This document shows positions 1 to 8,952 of a stretch of 64,000 nt of DNA, piece after piece (position 1 is the stretch's first letter; the number at the start of each line of letters is the position of its first letter). The stretch spans positions 62,001 through 126,000 of the forward strand of contig JAIEFE010000008.1 in the NCBI GenBank assembly GCA_029067085.1, read 5' to 3'. The translations under genes and the position numbers were made by a program. The notes below the pieces were generated by a model that worked only from the letters and a program-made list of their open reading frames with translations, was not told the origin of the DNA and did no database searches. The stretch comes from Lachnospiraceae bacterium (GTDB lineage Bacteria; Bacillota; Clostridia; Lachnospirales; Lachnospiraceae).

Positions 1-210
1 GCCAAGGGCATGCGCGATGCGCACCCCTGCAGCGGCATCCTGAAGCGCTACCGGGAGCTTGGCGGCGAGATCGTCACCGTAGGCTCGGACGCCCACGTGC
101 CGGAATTGATCACCCATGCCTTTGACCGGGCAGGTGAGATTCTAAAGGACTGCGGCTTCCGCTACTATGCTGTCTATGAGAAACGCCAGCCCGTCTTCCA
201 CAGATTATAG
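1..210 (+). CDS. hisJ: Histidinol-phosphatase (PHP family) C-terminus, partial
   Basis: Open at the left edge; the frame is continuous from base 1 and only the last 69 residues are present. The segment GGEIVTVGSDAHVPE fits the end of a PHP-fold phosphoesterase, where a Ser-Asp-Ala-His motif holds metal ligands, and the remainder (helix, then a CGFRYYAVYE strand) resembles the C-terminus of HisJ, which dephosphorylates histidinol phosphate in histidine synthesis. A related PHP phosphatase cannot be excluded because the metal-binding N-terminus lies outside the window. It ends 13 bases before the diguanylate cyclase start. Confidence 0.6.
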   Translation, partial: AKGMRDAHPCSGILKRYRELGGEIVTVGSDAHVPELITHAFDRAGEILKDCGFRYYAVYEKRQPVFHRL

Positions 211-223
211 AGGAATGATGCTA

Positions 224-1933
224 ATGAAAAACAAGAGAAAAATCACCCGTAGGACTATCTTAAAGGTGTTGCTTACCGTCTATGCTTTTGTGAGTGTCTG
301 TTTCACTGCGTCGGCGATCGACCATCTGCTCTCAAAAGAATATCCTGACATCTCCCACTGCATTACACTGAACGACTCCTGGGATATCATGATCAACAAC
401 ACCCCCTATCCTGATGTCTCTCTGGATGATTTTCAGTTTGGCAACGTAAACAAAGGCGATACCATCACCATGACGACTGCCCTTCCCGAAAGTCTGACCC
501 GCTCGGAGAATGCACTTTTGCTGCACACCAGACAGTGTGCTGTCAACGTATATGTGGACACCGATCAGATCTATCAGTACGGTTTGGATCGAATCGACCA
601 AAATAAAACTGTGGGAAGCGGCTATCTGGCCGTGCAGCTTCCCCAAAATTACATAGGAAAAACGCTGAAGATCACTCTGACGGCTTCCGAAGACAAAGCC
701 TTTACCCGCTTTGACCCGCTTCGAATCTATGAGTGGGAAAATATTTACCGCGTGCTTCTGACTGAGAACCGCCTGCCCCTGTTCTTAGGCTGCTTTCTGA
801 TGGTCTTCGGGCTGGTGGTCTGCTGCATCACAGTTTTTGCACTGTTGTTTTCCGGAAAATTTCTGCGCATACTGTGCATTTCTGTGTTTTCCATCTGCAT
901 CGGACTATGGACACTATGCTACTACAATGTCCTCATGATCTTCTCCATTCCACTGTACACGACCTGCCTTTTGGAATATATCTCGCTCTATCTTGCCCCG
1001 ATCCCCATGGTCCTTTATATGAGGGAGGATGTCCGCGCTCTGAACCAGCCCTTTATGTATACAATATACAAACTACTGTTTGTTCTCCAGATCGCAGCCA
1101 CCACCGGTACCATCTTTCTGCACAGCGTAAATGTGGTACACTGCGCGGCATCACTGAAATACATGCAGGCCCTGATCGTCTGCCATCTGCTCTACTCTAT
1201 CATCGTAGAGTTTATGAATCTGCGGCGCAGCCATCAACTCGTCCACAGACTGTTTCTGCTGGGTGTTCTGATACTTTTCGCCTGCGTCTCCTATGACCTG
1301 CTCTACTATAATCTGGAGCGTTATGGCGGCATGAGCATTCTCCCGACAAAGGGTATCGCTTCCTTCGGTCTGGTCCTTTTTATCTTTTTCCTGATCGTAT
1401 CCTTCTATATTAATCTGACACAGAAGATGATGCAGGAGACGGAGCGCAATTCTCTGATTAAAAGCGCCTACACCGACGAACTGACCAAGCTTCACAACAG
1501 GCGCTACTGCATGGAATACATGGACCGCATTATGGAAATGGAAAATCCGGACTATACGGTTTTCTGCTTTGACTTAAACAACCTGAAAGTTACGAATGAC
1601 ACCTACGGACACGCCAAAGGCGATCTTTTGATCAAAAGCGCCGCTGAGGTCATCGACAAGGCTTTCAGTCCTTACGGTATCGTGGCGAGGATGGGTGGTG
1701 ACGAATTCATTGCCATTGCAGAAACAGGGGACTCTCAAAAAATCTCTACCATAATAGGAGAGTTTCAGATGTGTATTGACGAAAAGAATGTGGCGATTCC
1801 CGACCTGCATCTGTCCATTGCCTACGGCCATGCCTCATGCAGTCCGAAAGAATATAATTTTGAGAAAATCTATCAGATGGCAGACAACCGCATGTATGAA
1901 AATAAGCAGGCCATAAAGCGATTGAGCGTATAA
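224..1933 (+). CDS. Membrane diguanylate cyclase with extracytoplasmic sensor domain
   Basis: 569 residues. One N-terminal membrane segment (about 10-32), an extracytoplasmic beta-rich domain (about 35-185) and a block of about seven hydrophobic helices (about 190-400) resemble the 7TMR-DISM layout. A GGDEF domain follows, with signature GGDEF at residues 491-495, which makes cyclic di-GMP from two GTP. No RxxD inhibitory site is visible just before the signature, so product inhibition may be weak. No EAL domain is present. The start at 224 is chosen because AGAGGA at 209-214 lies 9 bases upstream; an earlier in-frame ATG at 167 would overlap hisJ. The ligand sensed is unknown. Confidence 0.85.
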   Translation: MKNKRKITRRTILKVLLTVYAFVSVCFTASAIDHLLSKEYPDISHCITLNDSWDIMINNTPYPDVSLDDFQFGNVNKGDTITMTTALPESLTRSENALLLHTRQCAVNVYVDTDQIYQYGLDRIDQNKTVGSGYLAVQLPQNYIGKTLKITLTASEDKAFTRFDPLRIYEWENIYRVLLTENRLPLFLGCFLMVFGLVVCCITVFALLFSGKFLRILCISVFSICIGLWTLCYYNVLMIFSIPLYTTCLLEYISLYLAPIPMVLYMREDVRALNQPFMYTIYKLLFVLQIAATTGTIFLHSVNVVHCAASLKYMQALIVCHLLYSIIVEFMNLRRSHQLVHRLFLLGVLILFACVSYDLLYYNLERYGGMSILPTKGIASFGLVLFIFFLIVSFYINLTQKMMQETERNSLIKSAYTDELTKLHNRRYCMEYMDRIMEMENPDYTVFCFDLNNLKVTNDTYGHAKGDLLIKSAAEVIDKAFSPYGIVARMGGDEFIAIAETGDSQKISTIIGEFQMCIDEKNVAIPDLHLSIAYGHASCSPKEYNFEKIYQMADNRMYENKQAIKRLSV

Positions 1934-1943
1934 ACGCTCAATC
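1920..1943. terminator. Hairpin across the end of the diguanylate cyclase gene
   Basis: GATTGAGCGT and ACGCTCAATC form a perfect 10-bp stem with an ATAA loop that contains the stop codon of the cyclase. It lies between convergent genes (cyclase and mnmA), so it could end transcription from either side. No strong U-tract follows on either strand, which lowers confidence in intrinsic termination. Confidence 0.4.
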
Positions 1944-1959
1944 AATTCTCTCGCAGCTG

Positions 1960-3048
1960 TCAGGTTGCCGGCCCAATGATGGTTCCCCCTCCGAGCACAT
2001 ACCCGTCTTCATAAAACACCACCGCCTGTCCCGGCGTGATGGCGCGGACGGGCTTTTGAAACACACACCGAATCTGATCTTCCCCTGTTTTCTCAATCAG
2101 ACATCTCTCACCCGCGTGGGCATAACGAATCTTGGCAAGGACCTCTCTCGGCTCTGACAGCCCTTCCATTCCCATGTAATTGATTTGGTTACAGACAAGC
2201 GTCGTCCCGAATACTTCGTCCGCCTCGCCGATCACCACCTCGTCCGTGTCCGGTCTGATCTGTGTCACAAACACGGGATGGCCCATGGCCAGATTTAAGC
2301 CCTTTCTCTGCCCCACCGTATAGTGAGTGATCCCCAGATGCCGACCCAGCACCTCACCGTCTTTCGTCACAAAGTTTCCCGGTCTCGGAACGCGCTCCTT
2401 TGCCTCTCTGTCAATGAAAGCGGCATAGTCGTTGTCGGGGATAAAGCAGATCTCCTGACTGTCCGGCTTGTTCGCCACAGGAAGTCCGGCCTCCTCTGCG
2501 ATTTGTCTGATCTCTTCCTTCGTGTAATCCCCCACCGGCATCAGGGTATGCGCAAGCTGTTCCTGCGTCAGGCTGTAGAGGGCATAGGTCTGATCCTTCT
2601 TCGCCGTTACTGCGCTTCGCACGGCGTATCTGCCGTTTCCCAGTGTTATGATCCCGGCATAATGACCTGTAGCGATATAATCCGCCCCGATCTCCAGACT
2701 TCTGTGCAGCATGGCCTCCCACTTCACATAGCGGTTGCAGGCGATACAAGGATTGGGCGTCCTGCCGGCCAGATACTCTGCCACGAAGTAATCCATGACC
2801 TTCTGCCTGAAATCCTGCCTGAAATTCATCACATAATGGGGAATATCCAGCACTTCTGCCACCTGTCTGGCATCCTCCACAGCGCTGTAACCGCAGCATC
2901 CGCCCTGCTCCGCAGTATCCTGTGCACTCTCCTCCTGCCAGATCTGCATGGTAACTCCCACCACGTCATACCCCTGCCTTTTCAATAAAAGGGCCGCCAC
3001 GGAGGAATCCACGCCCCCTGACATGCCAACCACTACCTTTTTTGCCAT
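1960..3048 (-). CDS. mnmA: tRNA-specific 2-thiouridylase MnmA
   Basis: 362 residues, normal length for the family. It thiolates U34 of the Lys, Glu and Gln tRNAs using persulfide sulfur from a cysteine desulfurase. The N-terminal PP-loop SGGVDSS (10-16) activates the uridine with ATP. Cys101 in NPCIACN and Cys201 in SQEICFIPD match the two catalytic cysteines. Additional cysteines stand at GGCCGYS (49-55). Start ATG at 3048 lies one base after the stop of the upstream marR gene, so the two are co-transcribed and probably translationally coupled. Confidence 0.95.
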   Translation of the reverse strand: MAKKVVVGMSGGVDSSVAALLLKRQGYDVVGVTMQIWQEESAQDTAEQGGCCGYSAVEDARQVAEVLDIPHYVMNFRQDFRQKVMDYFVAEYLAGRTPNPCIACNRYVKWEAMLHRSLEIGADYIATGHYAGIITLGNGRYAVRSAVTAKKDQTYALYSLTQEQLAHTLMPVGDYTKEEIRQIAEEAGLPVANKPDSQEICFIPDNDYAAFIDREAKERVPRPGNFVTKDGEVLGRHLGITHYTVGQRKGLNLAMGHPVFVTQIRPDTDEVVIGEADEVFGTTLVCNQINYMGMEGLSEPREVLAKIRYAHAGERCLIEKTGEDQIRCVFQKPVRAITPGQAVVFYEDGYVLGGGTIIGPAT

Positions 3049-3049
3049 A

Positions 3050-3481
3050 TCACAATTCCTCTTTCACATTGTCCAGCACCCTGCGCAGATAGCTTTCAAA
3101 GACAATGATCTCCTCTGTGCTGAAATCTTTGAAATAAATCTCATGCATCTTTCCGGAAACCTCATCGTAGCTTTCTTTTAAGCGCGCCGCCTTTTCGGTC
3201 AGCGCGATCAGGTTTTTCCGCCTGTCGTTCGGATCGGGCAGACGGCGCAGAAGCTCCGCTGCCTCCATCCTGTCAAGCATGCTCGTGAGCGTAGTGTTTG
3301 CAAGCCCTGTCAGCCTTGACAGTTCTATAATGGATATATGGTCATGCTGCCACAGAACGTACAGTATTTTACCTTGTGCACCGTTAAATTCCCTTATGTT
3401 TTCTTTTTGCAGTATTTTTTCAAACACCCGTCCGCCGATCTGCTTGATCTGCGTTATCAAAAAACCTGCCTGTGTCTCCAT
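3050..3481 (-). CDS. MarR-family transcriptional regulator
   Basis: 143 residues, a typical MarR length. The central winged helix-turn-helix is visible ([20 protein letters not shown] about 48-67, then the wing [14 protein letters not shown] about 77-90), flanked by dimerisation helices at both ends. GGAGG precedes the ATG. It heads a two-gene unit with mnmA, an odd partner for a MarR regulator. A promoter whose -10 overlaps a 10-bp palindrome lies upstream, suggesting autoregulation. The effector is unknown. Confidence 0.9.
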   Translation of the reverse strand: METQAGFLITQIKQIGGRVFEKILQKENIREFNGAQGKILYVLWQHDHISIIELSRLTGLANTTLTSMLDRMEAAELLRRLPDPNDRRKNLIALTEKAARLKESYDEVSGKMHEIYFKDFSTEEIIVFESYLRRVLDNVKEEL

Positions 3482-3563
3482 GATTCCTCCGTGTCAGAAT
3501 CTCAAATTAACAATTAAAATCAGGTCATTCGACTTACTTTTCAATTTCATCTTTCTGCACAAA

Positions 3564-3592
3564 ATAGTACTATATGGTATTATTGTTGTCAA
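3564..3592 (-). promoter_or_regulatory. marR-mnmA promoter with palindromic operator
   Basis: On the minus strand TTGACA (3592-3587), a 17-base spacer and TACTAT (3569-3564). The palindrome ATAGTACTAT (3564-3573) covers the -10 box, a position suited to repression by the MarR protein encoded directly downstream. The link to that protein is inference. No convincing promoter was recognised in the rest of the 276-base gap for the flippase gene on the other strand. Confidence 0.6.
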
Positions 3593-3758
3593 GATTTCTT
3601 CCTTCTTCTCTGTATCTCATTCCGTCTCATCCGCCATTGATCTCTTGGTAAAACCACCAACTCTTTGCTCGTTATAAAAGACATTATCCGGTCAGAAATT
3701 CTATTCTCTTTCCTTCCGACATAAACATAGACCATACCCCATACCTGGCTGGTGCTCT

Positions 3759-5195
3759 ATGACGTTTAAAAAATGGAATCACCCTCTGGTTACCGGAACC
3801 GCCATTCTGACTTTGACCGGATTAGTCAGCCGCTTTATCGGCTTTTTTTATCGTATCTTCCTCTCCAACGTATTCGGTGCAGAAGGCATGGGCATCTACC
3901 AGCTCATCTCTCCGGTGCTGGCCCTTTCCTTCTCCCTGACCGTATCCGGCATCCAGACCGCTATCTCCAAGTATGTGGCGGGCGAGACCGCCACCCGCGA
4001 TTACAAAACTTCCTTCCGCACGCTCTGGGCCGGCTTCCTTCTGGCAATGGCGCTCTCCGTCGCCTGTACCCTCTATATCTATCTGGGCGCAGAACACATT
4101 GCCCGCGTCTTCCTGATGGAGGAGCGGACGGCCCCTCTGCTTCGCATCATCGCTCTCTCCATCCCCATGGCAACAGTCCATTCCTGCATCAACGGCTATT
4201 TCTACGGCATCCGCAAGACTGCTGTTCCCGCCTTTTCTCAGCTCTCGGAACAGGTCTGTCGGGTGGGAAGCGTCTACCTGATCTACTTTATCTGCCAAAA
4301 ACACGGCCTTACACCCACGATCAGCTTCGCCGTGGTAGGACTTGTGATCGGTGAGAGCGCCTCCATGATCGTCTCGGTCGTAGCGATCCTGGCCCGTGCG
4401 CACCAATTATTTCCTTCCCGCGGGCATATTTCGGTACAGCGCCCGTCTGTCTGCCCGTCAGGGTCAAAAGCATGCCTGTTTTTTCACCGCCGGACTACGC
4501 AGCCTTTCTCCTCCGTGATCAATATATACCGGCGCATCACGGGACAGCTTTTACAGCTCGCCGTTCCCCTGTCCGCTAACCGTCTCGTGCTCAATCTCTT
4601 ACAGAGCGTGGAGGCGATCTACATTCCCAACCGCCTGATGGCATATGGCCTGAGCAACGCGAATGCTCTGAGTGTCTACGGTGTACTCAGCGGCATGAGC
4701 CTGCCCCTGATCCTGTTTCCCTCCGCCATCACCAACTCCATATCCGTTCTGCTGCTGCCCATCGTGGCTGAGGCGGACCTAAACGGCAACCATACCGCAG
4801 TGCGGCGCGCCATCTTCACCTCGATCCGATGCTGCCTTCTCCTCGGCTTTGGCTGTACCGCTATGTTTCTGCTGTTCGGAAGACTGGCCGGCCGCCTGCT
4901 CTTTCACTCGGAGCTGGCGGGCAGTTTTATCCTGACTCTCAGCTTCATCTGTCCCTTCATGTATATTGCAAGTACACTAAACAGTATTCTTAACGGTCTG
5001 GGAAAGACCATACAAACCTTCCTGTTCAGCGTGGTAAGTCTCCTGCTGCGCCTGCTGTTTGTATTTTTTGCCATTCCCGTTTACGGGATCAAAGGTTATC
5101 TGTGGGGCATACTTGCCAGCCAGATGCTGCAGACAGCTCTGTGCACCGTGTCGGCGCTTCACATTTCACACAGGACACACAAAAATAACTTGTGA
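3759..5195 (+). CDS. SpoVB-like polysaccharide flippase (MOP superfamily)
   Basis: 478 residues with about 12-14 hydrophobic helices. The opening (GTAILTLTGLVSRFIGFFYR, then VFGAEGMGIYQL) is typical of the SpoVB/MurJ branch of the MOP exporter superfamily, which flips undecaprenyl-linked cell-wall or spore-cortex precursors. A Ser/Arg/Cys-rich cytoplasmic stretch lies around residues 215-255. No strong Shine-Dalgarno is visible before the ATG. A second, longer member of the same superfamily is at 41205-42905. SpoVB, MurJ-like and exopolysaccharide flippases cannot be told apart from sequence alone. Confidence 0.8.
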   Translation: MTFKKWNHPLVTGTAILTLTGLVSRFIGFFYRIFLSNVFGAEGMGIYQLISPVLALSFSLTVSGIQTAISKYVAGETATRDYKTSFRTLWAGFLLAMALSVACTLYIYLGAEHIARVFLMEERTAPLLRIIALSIPMATVHSCINGYFYGIRKTAVPAFSQLSEQVCRVGSVYLIYFICQKHGLTPTISFAVVGLVIGESASMIVSVVAILARAHQLFPSRGHISVQRPSVCPSGSKACLFFHRRTTQPFSSVINIYRRITGQLLQLAVPLSANRLVLNLLQSVEAIYIPNRLMAYGLSNANALSVYGVLSGMSLPLILFPSAITNSISVLLLPIVAEADLNGNHTAVRRAIFTSIRCCLLLGFGCTAMFLLFGRLAGRLLFHSELAGSFILTLSFICPFMYIASTLNSILNGLGKTIQTFLFSVVSLLLRLLFVFFAIPVYGIKGYLWGILASQMLQTALCTVSALHISHRTHKNNL

Positions 5196-5218
5196 TTCTC
5201 TGCGCAATATACTATAAT
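5190..5218 (+). promoter_or_regulatory. Promoter of the DAHP synthase gene
   Basis: TTGTGA (5190-5195), 17-base spacer, TATAAT (5213-5218). The -35 box overlaps the stop codon of the upstream flippase gene. The predicted leader is about 70 bases. No attenuator, T-box or other leader structure was recognised in it. Confidence 0.75.
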
Positions 5219-5293
5219 GTAGGTGTTTTTGCCAGAGAGAATAAGATTAAGATACAGGCGAAACAGCATCACCGTTTCCGCCGGGAGGTAACT

Positions 5294-6322
5294 ATGTCAT
5301 TTCAATATGTAGCCAAATTACCCACGCCCGAAGAGATCCGCACGCAGTTTCCAATGCCCGCGCATCTTGTGGAGATCAAGAGAGAACGGGACATCGAGAT
5401 TCGGGATGTCATTACCGGAAAAAGCAATAAATTTATCGTAATCATCGGGCCCTGCTCCGCAGACAACGAGGAAGCGGTTTGTGATTATGTAAACCGGCTT
5501 GCCCGTGTCAACGAAAAGGTAAAGGACAAGCTGATCCTGATTCCCAGAATCTACACCAACAAACCCCGCACCACAGGAGAGGGTTACAAGGGCATTGTCA
5601 GCCAGCCTGACCCGGAAAAAAAGCCTGATTTTACAAGCGGACTGATCGCTATGCGCAAAATGCACATCCGTGCCATCGAGGAGACCGGACTCACCGCCGC
5701 CGACGAGATGCTTTACCCCGACAACTGGGGCTATGTGGAAGATATTCTCTCCTATGTCGCCATCGGCGCGCGTTCCGTGGAGGACCAGCAGCACCGCATG
5801 ACCGTCAGCGGTTTCGACGTGCCTGCCGGGATGAAGAACCCCACCAGCGGTACGCTCTCCGTGATGCTCAACTCCATCTATGCGGCGCAGCATCCCCATG
5901 ATTTCACTTACAGAGGCTATGAAGTCAGCACAGGCGGAAATCCCCTTGCACATGCGGTACTGCGGGGCTCCGTCAACAAGCACGGCAGAAGTCTCCCGAA
6001 CTACCACTACGAGGATCTCAACACCCTCTACACCCTGTATCAGGACTACGACCTGCTCAATCCGGCCTGCGTCATCGACGCAAACCACAACAACTCCAAC
6101 AAGGAGTACGAACAGCAGATCCGCATCGTCAAGGAGGTCATGCACAGCAGACGCTTAAACAGTGACATCCACAGCATGGTCAAAGGCGTTATGATCGAGA
6201 GCTACATCGAGGAGGGCTGCCAGAAAATCGGCGAGGGCATCTACGGCAAGTCCATCACCGATCCCTGTCTGGGCTGGGAGGCATCAGAGCGGTTGATTTA
6301 TGATATTGCGGAGTATGAATAG
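5294..6322 (+). CDS. aroF: 3-deoxy-7-phosphoheptulonate synthase, class I
   Basis: 342 residues, close to the 350 of E. coli AroG. It condenses phosphoenolpyruvate and erythrose 4-phosphate, the first step of the shikimate pathway. Recognisable blocks are IGPCSADN (PEP and metal site), PRIYTNKPRTTGEGYKG, MKNPTSGTL and DANHNNSNK. The N-terminal extension typical of allosterically regulated AroFGH enzymes is present, so aromatic amino acid feedback is likely, but which amino acid cannot be read; the symbol is a best guess within AroF/G/H. The start at 5294 is set by GGGAGG five bases upstream; the upstream in-frame extension overlaps the promoter. Confidence 0.92.
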   Translation: MSFQYVAKLPTPEEIRTQFPMPAHLVEIKRERDIEIRDVITGKSNKFIVIIGPCSADNEEAVCDYVNRLARVNEKVKDKLILIPRIYTNKPRTTGEGYKGIVSQPDPEKKPDFTSGLIAMRKMHIRAIEETGLTAADEMLYPDNWGYVEDILSYVAIGARSVEDQQHRMTVSGFDVPAGMKNPTSGTLSVMLNSIYAAQHPHDFTYRGYEVSTGGNPLAHAVLRGSVNKHGRSLPNYHYEDLNTLYTLYQDYDLLNPACVIDANHNNSNKEYEQQIRIVKEVMHSRRLNSDIHSMVKGVMIESYIEEGCQKIGEGIYGKSITDPCLGWEASERLIYDIAEYE

Positions 6323-6340
6323 AATAGAGACGTGTAACGT

Positions 6341-6368
6341 AAAAAGCAGCCTGATGGGCTGCTTTTTT
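6341..6368 (+). terminator. Rho-independent terminator of the DAHP synthase gene
   Basis: AAGCAGCC and GGGCTGCTT form a GC-rich stem with a short loop, followed by a run of six T on the plus strand. It lies about 20 bases after the stop codon and before the convergent gene at 6379. Confidence 0.9.
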
Positions 6369-6378
6369 CAATTTTTCC

Positions 6379-6972
6379 TCATAATATGTACTCTTGAATC
6401 AGATCACGCTGGTCGTCCGTAAGTACTGTCACCATCCGTTTGCTCCAGCTATAGAACATGTATTGTTCCTCATACAGAAAAACAGAACCTACACATTCCC
6501 CAACAGCTTCATCTCCGTACTTAATGAATATTTTTTTTTCTTTGCTTCGGTTTTCCATCAAATCTTCTTTTCCATCAAAAAATTCCTCATTGGACTCTAA
6601 TGATAATACACAATCTATGATCTCTTCATCAGAAATATAGTCTCTATTCTCGCCAAAGCATACTGCACTTACGATGGTTCTGTCCGGCGTGTATGATTCC
6701 TTAACAAATAATCTTGCGTCCCAATAAGCACGGCATACCACATAATTACGCTCCTTATCTCCCACCACCTCATAAAGAGCAAATCCATCAGATGTTTTGC
6801 ATATTTTTTTATACGATTCCTTATAGAGCCCCTCCGTCTCGATATATTTTTCACCATCAATAAATAAATTCACGCCTCCCCGACGATATGCGTCATGTTT
6901 TTCACCAGAGGCACACAACACCAATAAGAGCAAGAGCAGTAACGCAAGCACTCTACCATATCTCAACTTCAT
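6379..6972 (-). CDS. Secreted or membrane-anchored protein of unknown function
   Basis: 197 residues. A signal peptide with a leucine-rich core occupies residues 1-22; the cysteine at LVLC lacks a small residue at -1, so it is not a canonical lipobox. The mature part is acidic, with two widely spaced cysteines in mixed alpha/beta sequence. I do not recognise a family. It is a single gene between the DAHP synthase terminator and the nucleoside hydrolase gene, on the same strand as the latter (70-base gap), so the two may be co-expressed. Confidence 0.65.
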   Translation of the reverse strand: MKLRYGRVLALLLLLLLVLCASGEKHDAYRRGGVNLFIDGEKYIETEGLYKESYKKICKTSDGFALYEVVGDKERNYVVCRAYWDARLFVKESYTPDRTIVSAVCFGENRDYISDEEIIDCVLSLESNEEFFDGKEDLMENRSKEKKIFIKYGDEAVGECVGSVFLYEEQYMFYSWSKRMVTVLTDDQRDLIQEYIL

Positions 6973-7042
6973 CTTTTACCCTCCAATAGTCACGCAGCGC
7001 CATTACTGATGCGGTAACACATATCCGGCTCTGAAACTACCG

Positions 7043-8230
7043 TCATTGCAAAGCAACATAATAGGAATAATCCTGATCTGATTTTTCAGTCATCTCACAT
7101 AACAGATCCGTAACAAAATTCCAGTATAATTCCTCATCAACAGCCAAAACAACCTGAATATTCCCGTTTTCTTCAGAAGATGTAGCTTGTCCGTAATATG
7201 GGCTCTCAACATCTGTATTCACTTCCAAAGAAAGCATCTTTTCGCCGGTTATCACGTTAGGATTTAAGAAGCATACCGCTGCGATCGCATCCGAACAGCT
7301 CTGCTTATTTTTCGGGTTTCTTCGATATTGACTGTATAGATTTTCCAGCCAGAAAGCTGCCGTCAACGTATCATTCTTAGCGTCCAACAGATCAAAAACA
7401 GCTTTATTCAAAAAAGCCGTTTTTGAGGCATCATGAGGTATTACCATCTGAGCTGGAAAATCACTCTTCAGGCAGATATCATAAGCGTCTGCATCGTAAA
7501 AGCAGTTAAAATCTGCATAAGGTGTAAAAGTTCCCTGCTCCTCTACGATCGTTCCCATATATACGATTCCTGCTGTTCCCGATGCAAAATTGCTGTCTTT
7601 TTGGCATGCCATCGCTATATTGGTAGCAGCACCAACAGAAATCAGTGTCACTTCATGCGGATAGCGGGAAACTTGATCTATCATAAAGTCTACCGCACTG
7701 ATATCCTCAGCTTTTTTCTCTGAATACCCCCATTTTCTTTCATATAGAGATCCCAGGTTATGATAATCCTCCGGTTCTACGTATTCATCAAAATGATACA
7801 ATGCTCCCCAGTGATCAATGCGTCCGACAATCTTTTCCTGTTCCGCAAAATCTCGTACTCCATTCAGTGGTATATCCGTACCCATATACACCCGAATATC
7901 TTTCCTGCCGATCTGTTCCAATTGAACCAGTGCAGCGTTTGTTCCATAAGAGACAAAATTATTTCCTCCCGTAATCGTTATGCCTAATAGCTCAATCAAT
8001 CCCAATTTGTCTGCCTGCGCTAAAATACTCAGACACATGGCATCATCTCCAAGATAAGTCATGTCACAATCCAGAATCACTTTAGGAATCGCTTCGGTTT
8101 GTGTGGTATGATATTCTTCCACCAAGTATTCTTTCGCTTTACTGTGATCACTGTTCCCGCAGCCTGTCACGATCATGACTGACAGTAGGGTAAGAATAAA
8201 TATGTATATTTTAGACATTCGTTTTTTCAT
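7043..8230 (-). CDS. Nucleoside hydrolase-like lipoprotein
   Basis: 395 residues. Signal peptide with lipobox VTGC (Cys24). The fold resembles inosine-uridine nucleoside hydrolases, which split the N-glycosidic bond of ribonucleosides. The calcium-binding start motif reads DCDMTYLGDDAM (54-65), with five residues between the DxD and DD pairs as in the DTDMGNDVDD subfamily, and later VTLISVGAATNIA matches the family core. Exported members are less usual than cytosolic ones and suggest nucleoside scavenging at the cell surface. The start at 8230 has GGGAGA upstream; an in-frame ATG at 8287 would add residues before the signal peptide and is rejected. Confidence 0.8.
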   Translation of the reverse strand: MKKRMSKIYIFILTLLSVMIVTGCGNSDHSKAKEYLVEEYHTTQTEAIPKVILDCDMTYLGDDAMCLSILAQADKLGLIELLGITITGGNNFVSYGTNAALVQLEQIGRKDIRVYMGTDIPLNGVRDFAEQEKIVGRIDHWGALYHFDEYVEPEDYHNLGSLYERKWGYSEKKAEDISAVDFMIDQVSRYPHEVTLISVGAATNIAMACQKDSNFASGTAGIVYMGTIVEEQGTFTPYADFNCFYDADAYDICLKSDFPAQMVIPHDASKTAFLNKAVFDLLDAKNDTLTAAFWLENLYSQYRRNPKNKQSCSDAIAAVCFLNPNVITGEKMLSLEVNTDVESPYYGQATSSEENGNIQVVLAVDEELYWNFVTDLLCEMTEKSDQDYSYYVALQ

Positions 8231-8453
8231 TGTTATCTCCCATTCATATACACATAGAATACCGGCACATCTACTTGTTGTAGTCATTCAATAAAAGGTG
8301 AATCACTTACCCGTTTTGGAGTACATAATTATCATAATATACACCTACCACATTGACAAGTTTCTCTTTCTACTAAAGGGCGCTATGCTCCGAAAAATCC
8401 AGATGTTTTGCCACATCATAATGATAGGAAGAGACAGATATTCATAGGTATGT

Positions 8454-8489
8454 TATAATACCAGCATATAAACCAAAGTATGTTATACT
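8454..8489 (+). promoter_or_regulatory. Tandem extended -10 elements before the small membrane protein gene
   Basis: TGTTATAAT (core 8454-8459) and TGTTATACT (core 8484-8489) repeat 30 bases apart, each preceded by GTA. Both fit TGn-extended -10 boxes; no clear -35 box is seen. The rest of the roughly 300-base gap between 8231 and 8537 shows AT-rich sequence and no gene. Confidence 0.35.
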
Positions 8490-8537
8490 TGGGAGAATAA
8501 ATCCTGAAAGCAAACTGCTCTGATAGGGAGGTATGAA

Positions 8538-8897
8538 ATGAAAAACAGACTTATTCGGATGACTGCTATCATTGCGCTGATTGCCATTATAAGTTCTGTT
8601 TTTTTAATCCTAACCAGGAGTGAAATAGTAACCGATTCTGAAGTAGTATTGACCAATATCAGCCTGTCTGATACAGCGTTAAACGCTGCCGGCACATTCA
8701 CTTCCAGCGGTAATAGTTTTAGAAAATACGTCTACACGATCAAGGAGAATTCTCTCTATATAACAGTATATGGCGGACTTGTGAGCAACAAATATCCCAA
8801 TGGCGATTTCACCATCGATATTCAGGACGATTTACATGGAATAAATACAGTATACTTGAAAAGCGGTGATGAAGAAACGGTTATTTTTAAACGTTAG
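8538..8897 (+). CDS. Small single-pass membrane or secreted protein, unknown
   Basis: 119 residues. A hydrophobic segment at about 7-26 could be a signal anchor. The rest is beta-rich (NSLYITVYGGLVSNKYPNGDFTIDI) with no cysteines and no family I recognise; the pattern resembles small surface beta-sandwich proteins. GGGAGG stands 7 bases before the ATG. It lies 55 bases before the MATE exporter gene on the same strand and may be co-transcribed with it. Confidence 0.65.
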   Translation: MKNRLIRMTAIIALIAIISSVFLILTRSEIVTDSEVVLTNISLSDTALNAAGTFTSSGNSFRKYVYTIKENSLYITVYGGLVSNKYPNGDFTIDIQDDLHGINTVYLKSGDEETVIFKR

Positions 8898-8952
8898 GCA
8901 ATATCCTCAAAATGATATAGCAATCAATCCCTATCGACAAGGAAATAAACTC

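Noticed and set aside
5196..5293. Attenuator or T-box before the DAHP synthase gene
   Set aside because: No leader peptide with aromatic codons, no T-box motif and no terminator/antiterminator pair in the roughly 70-base leader.
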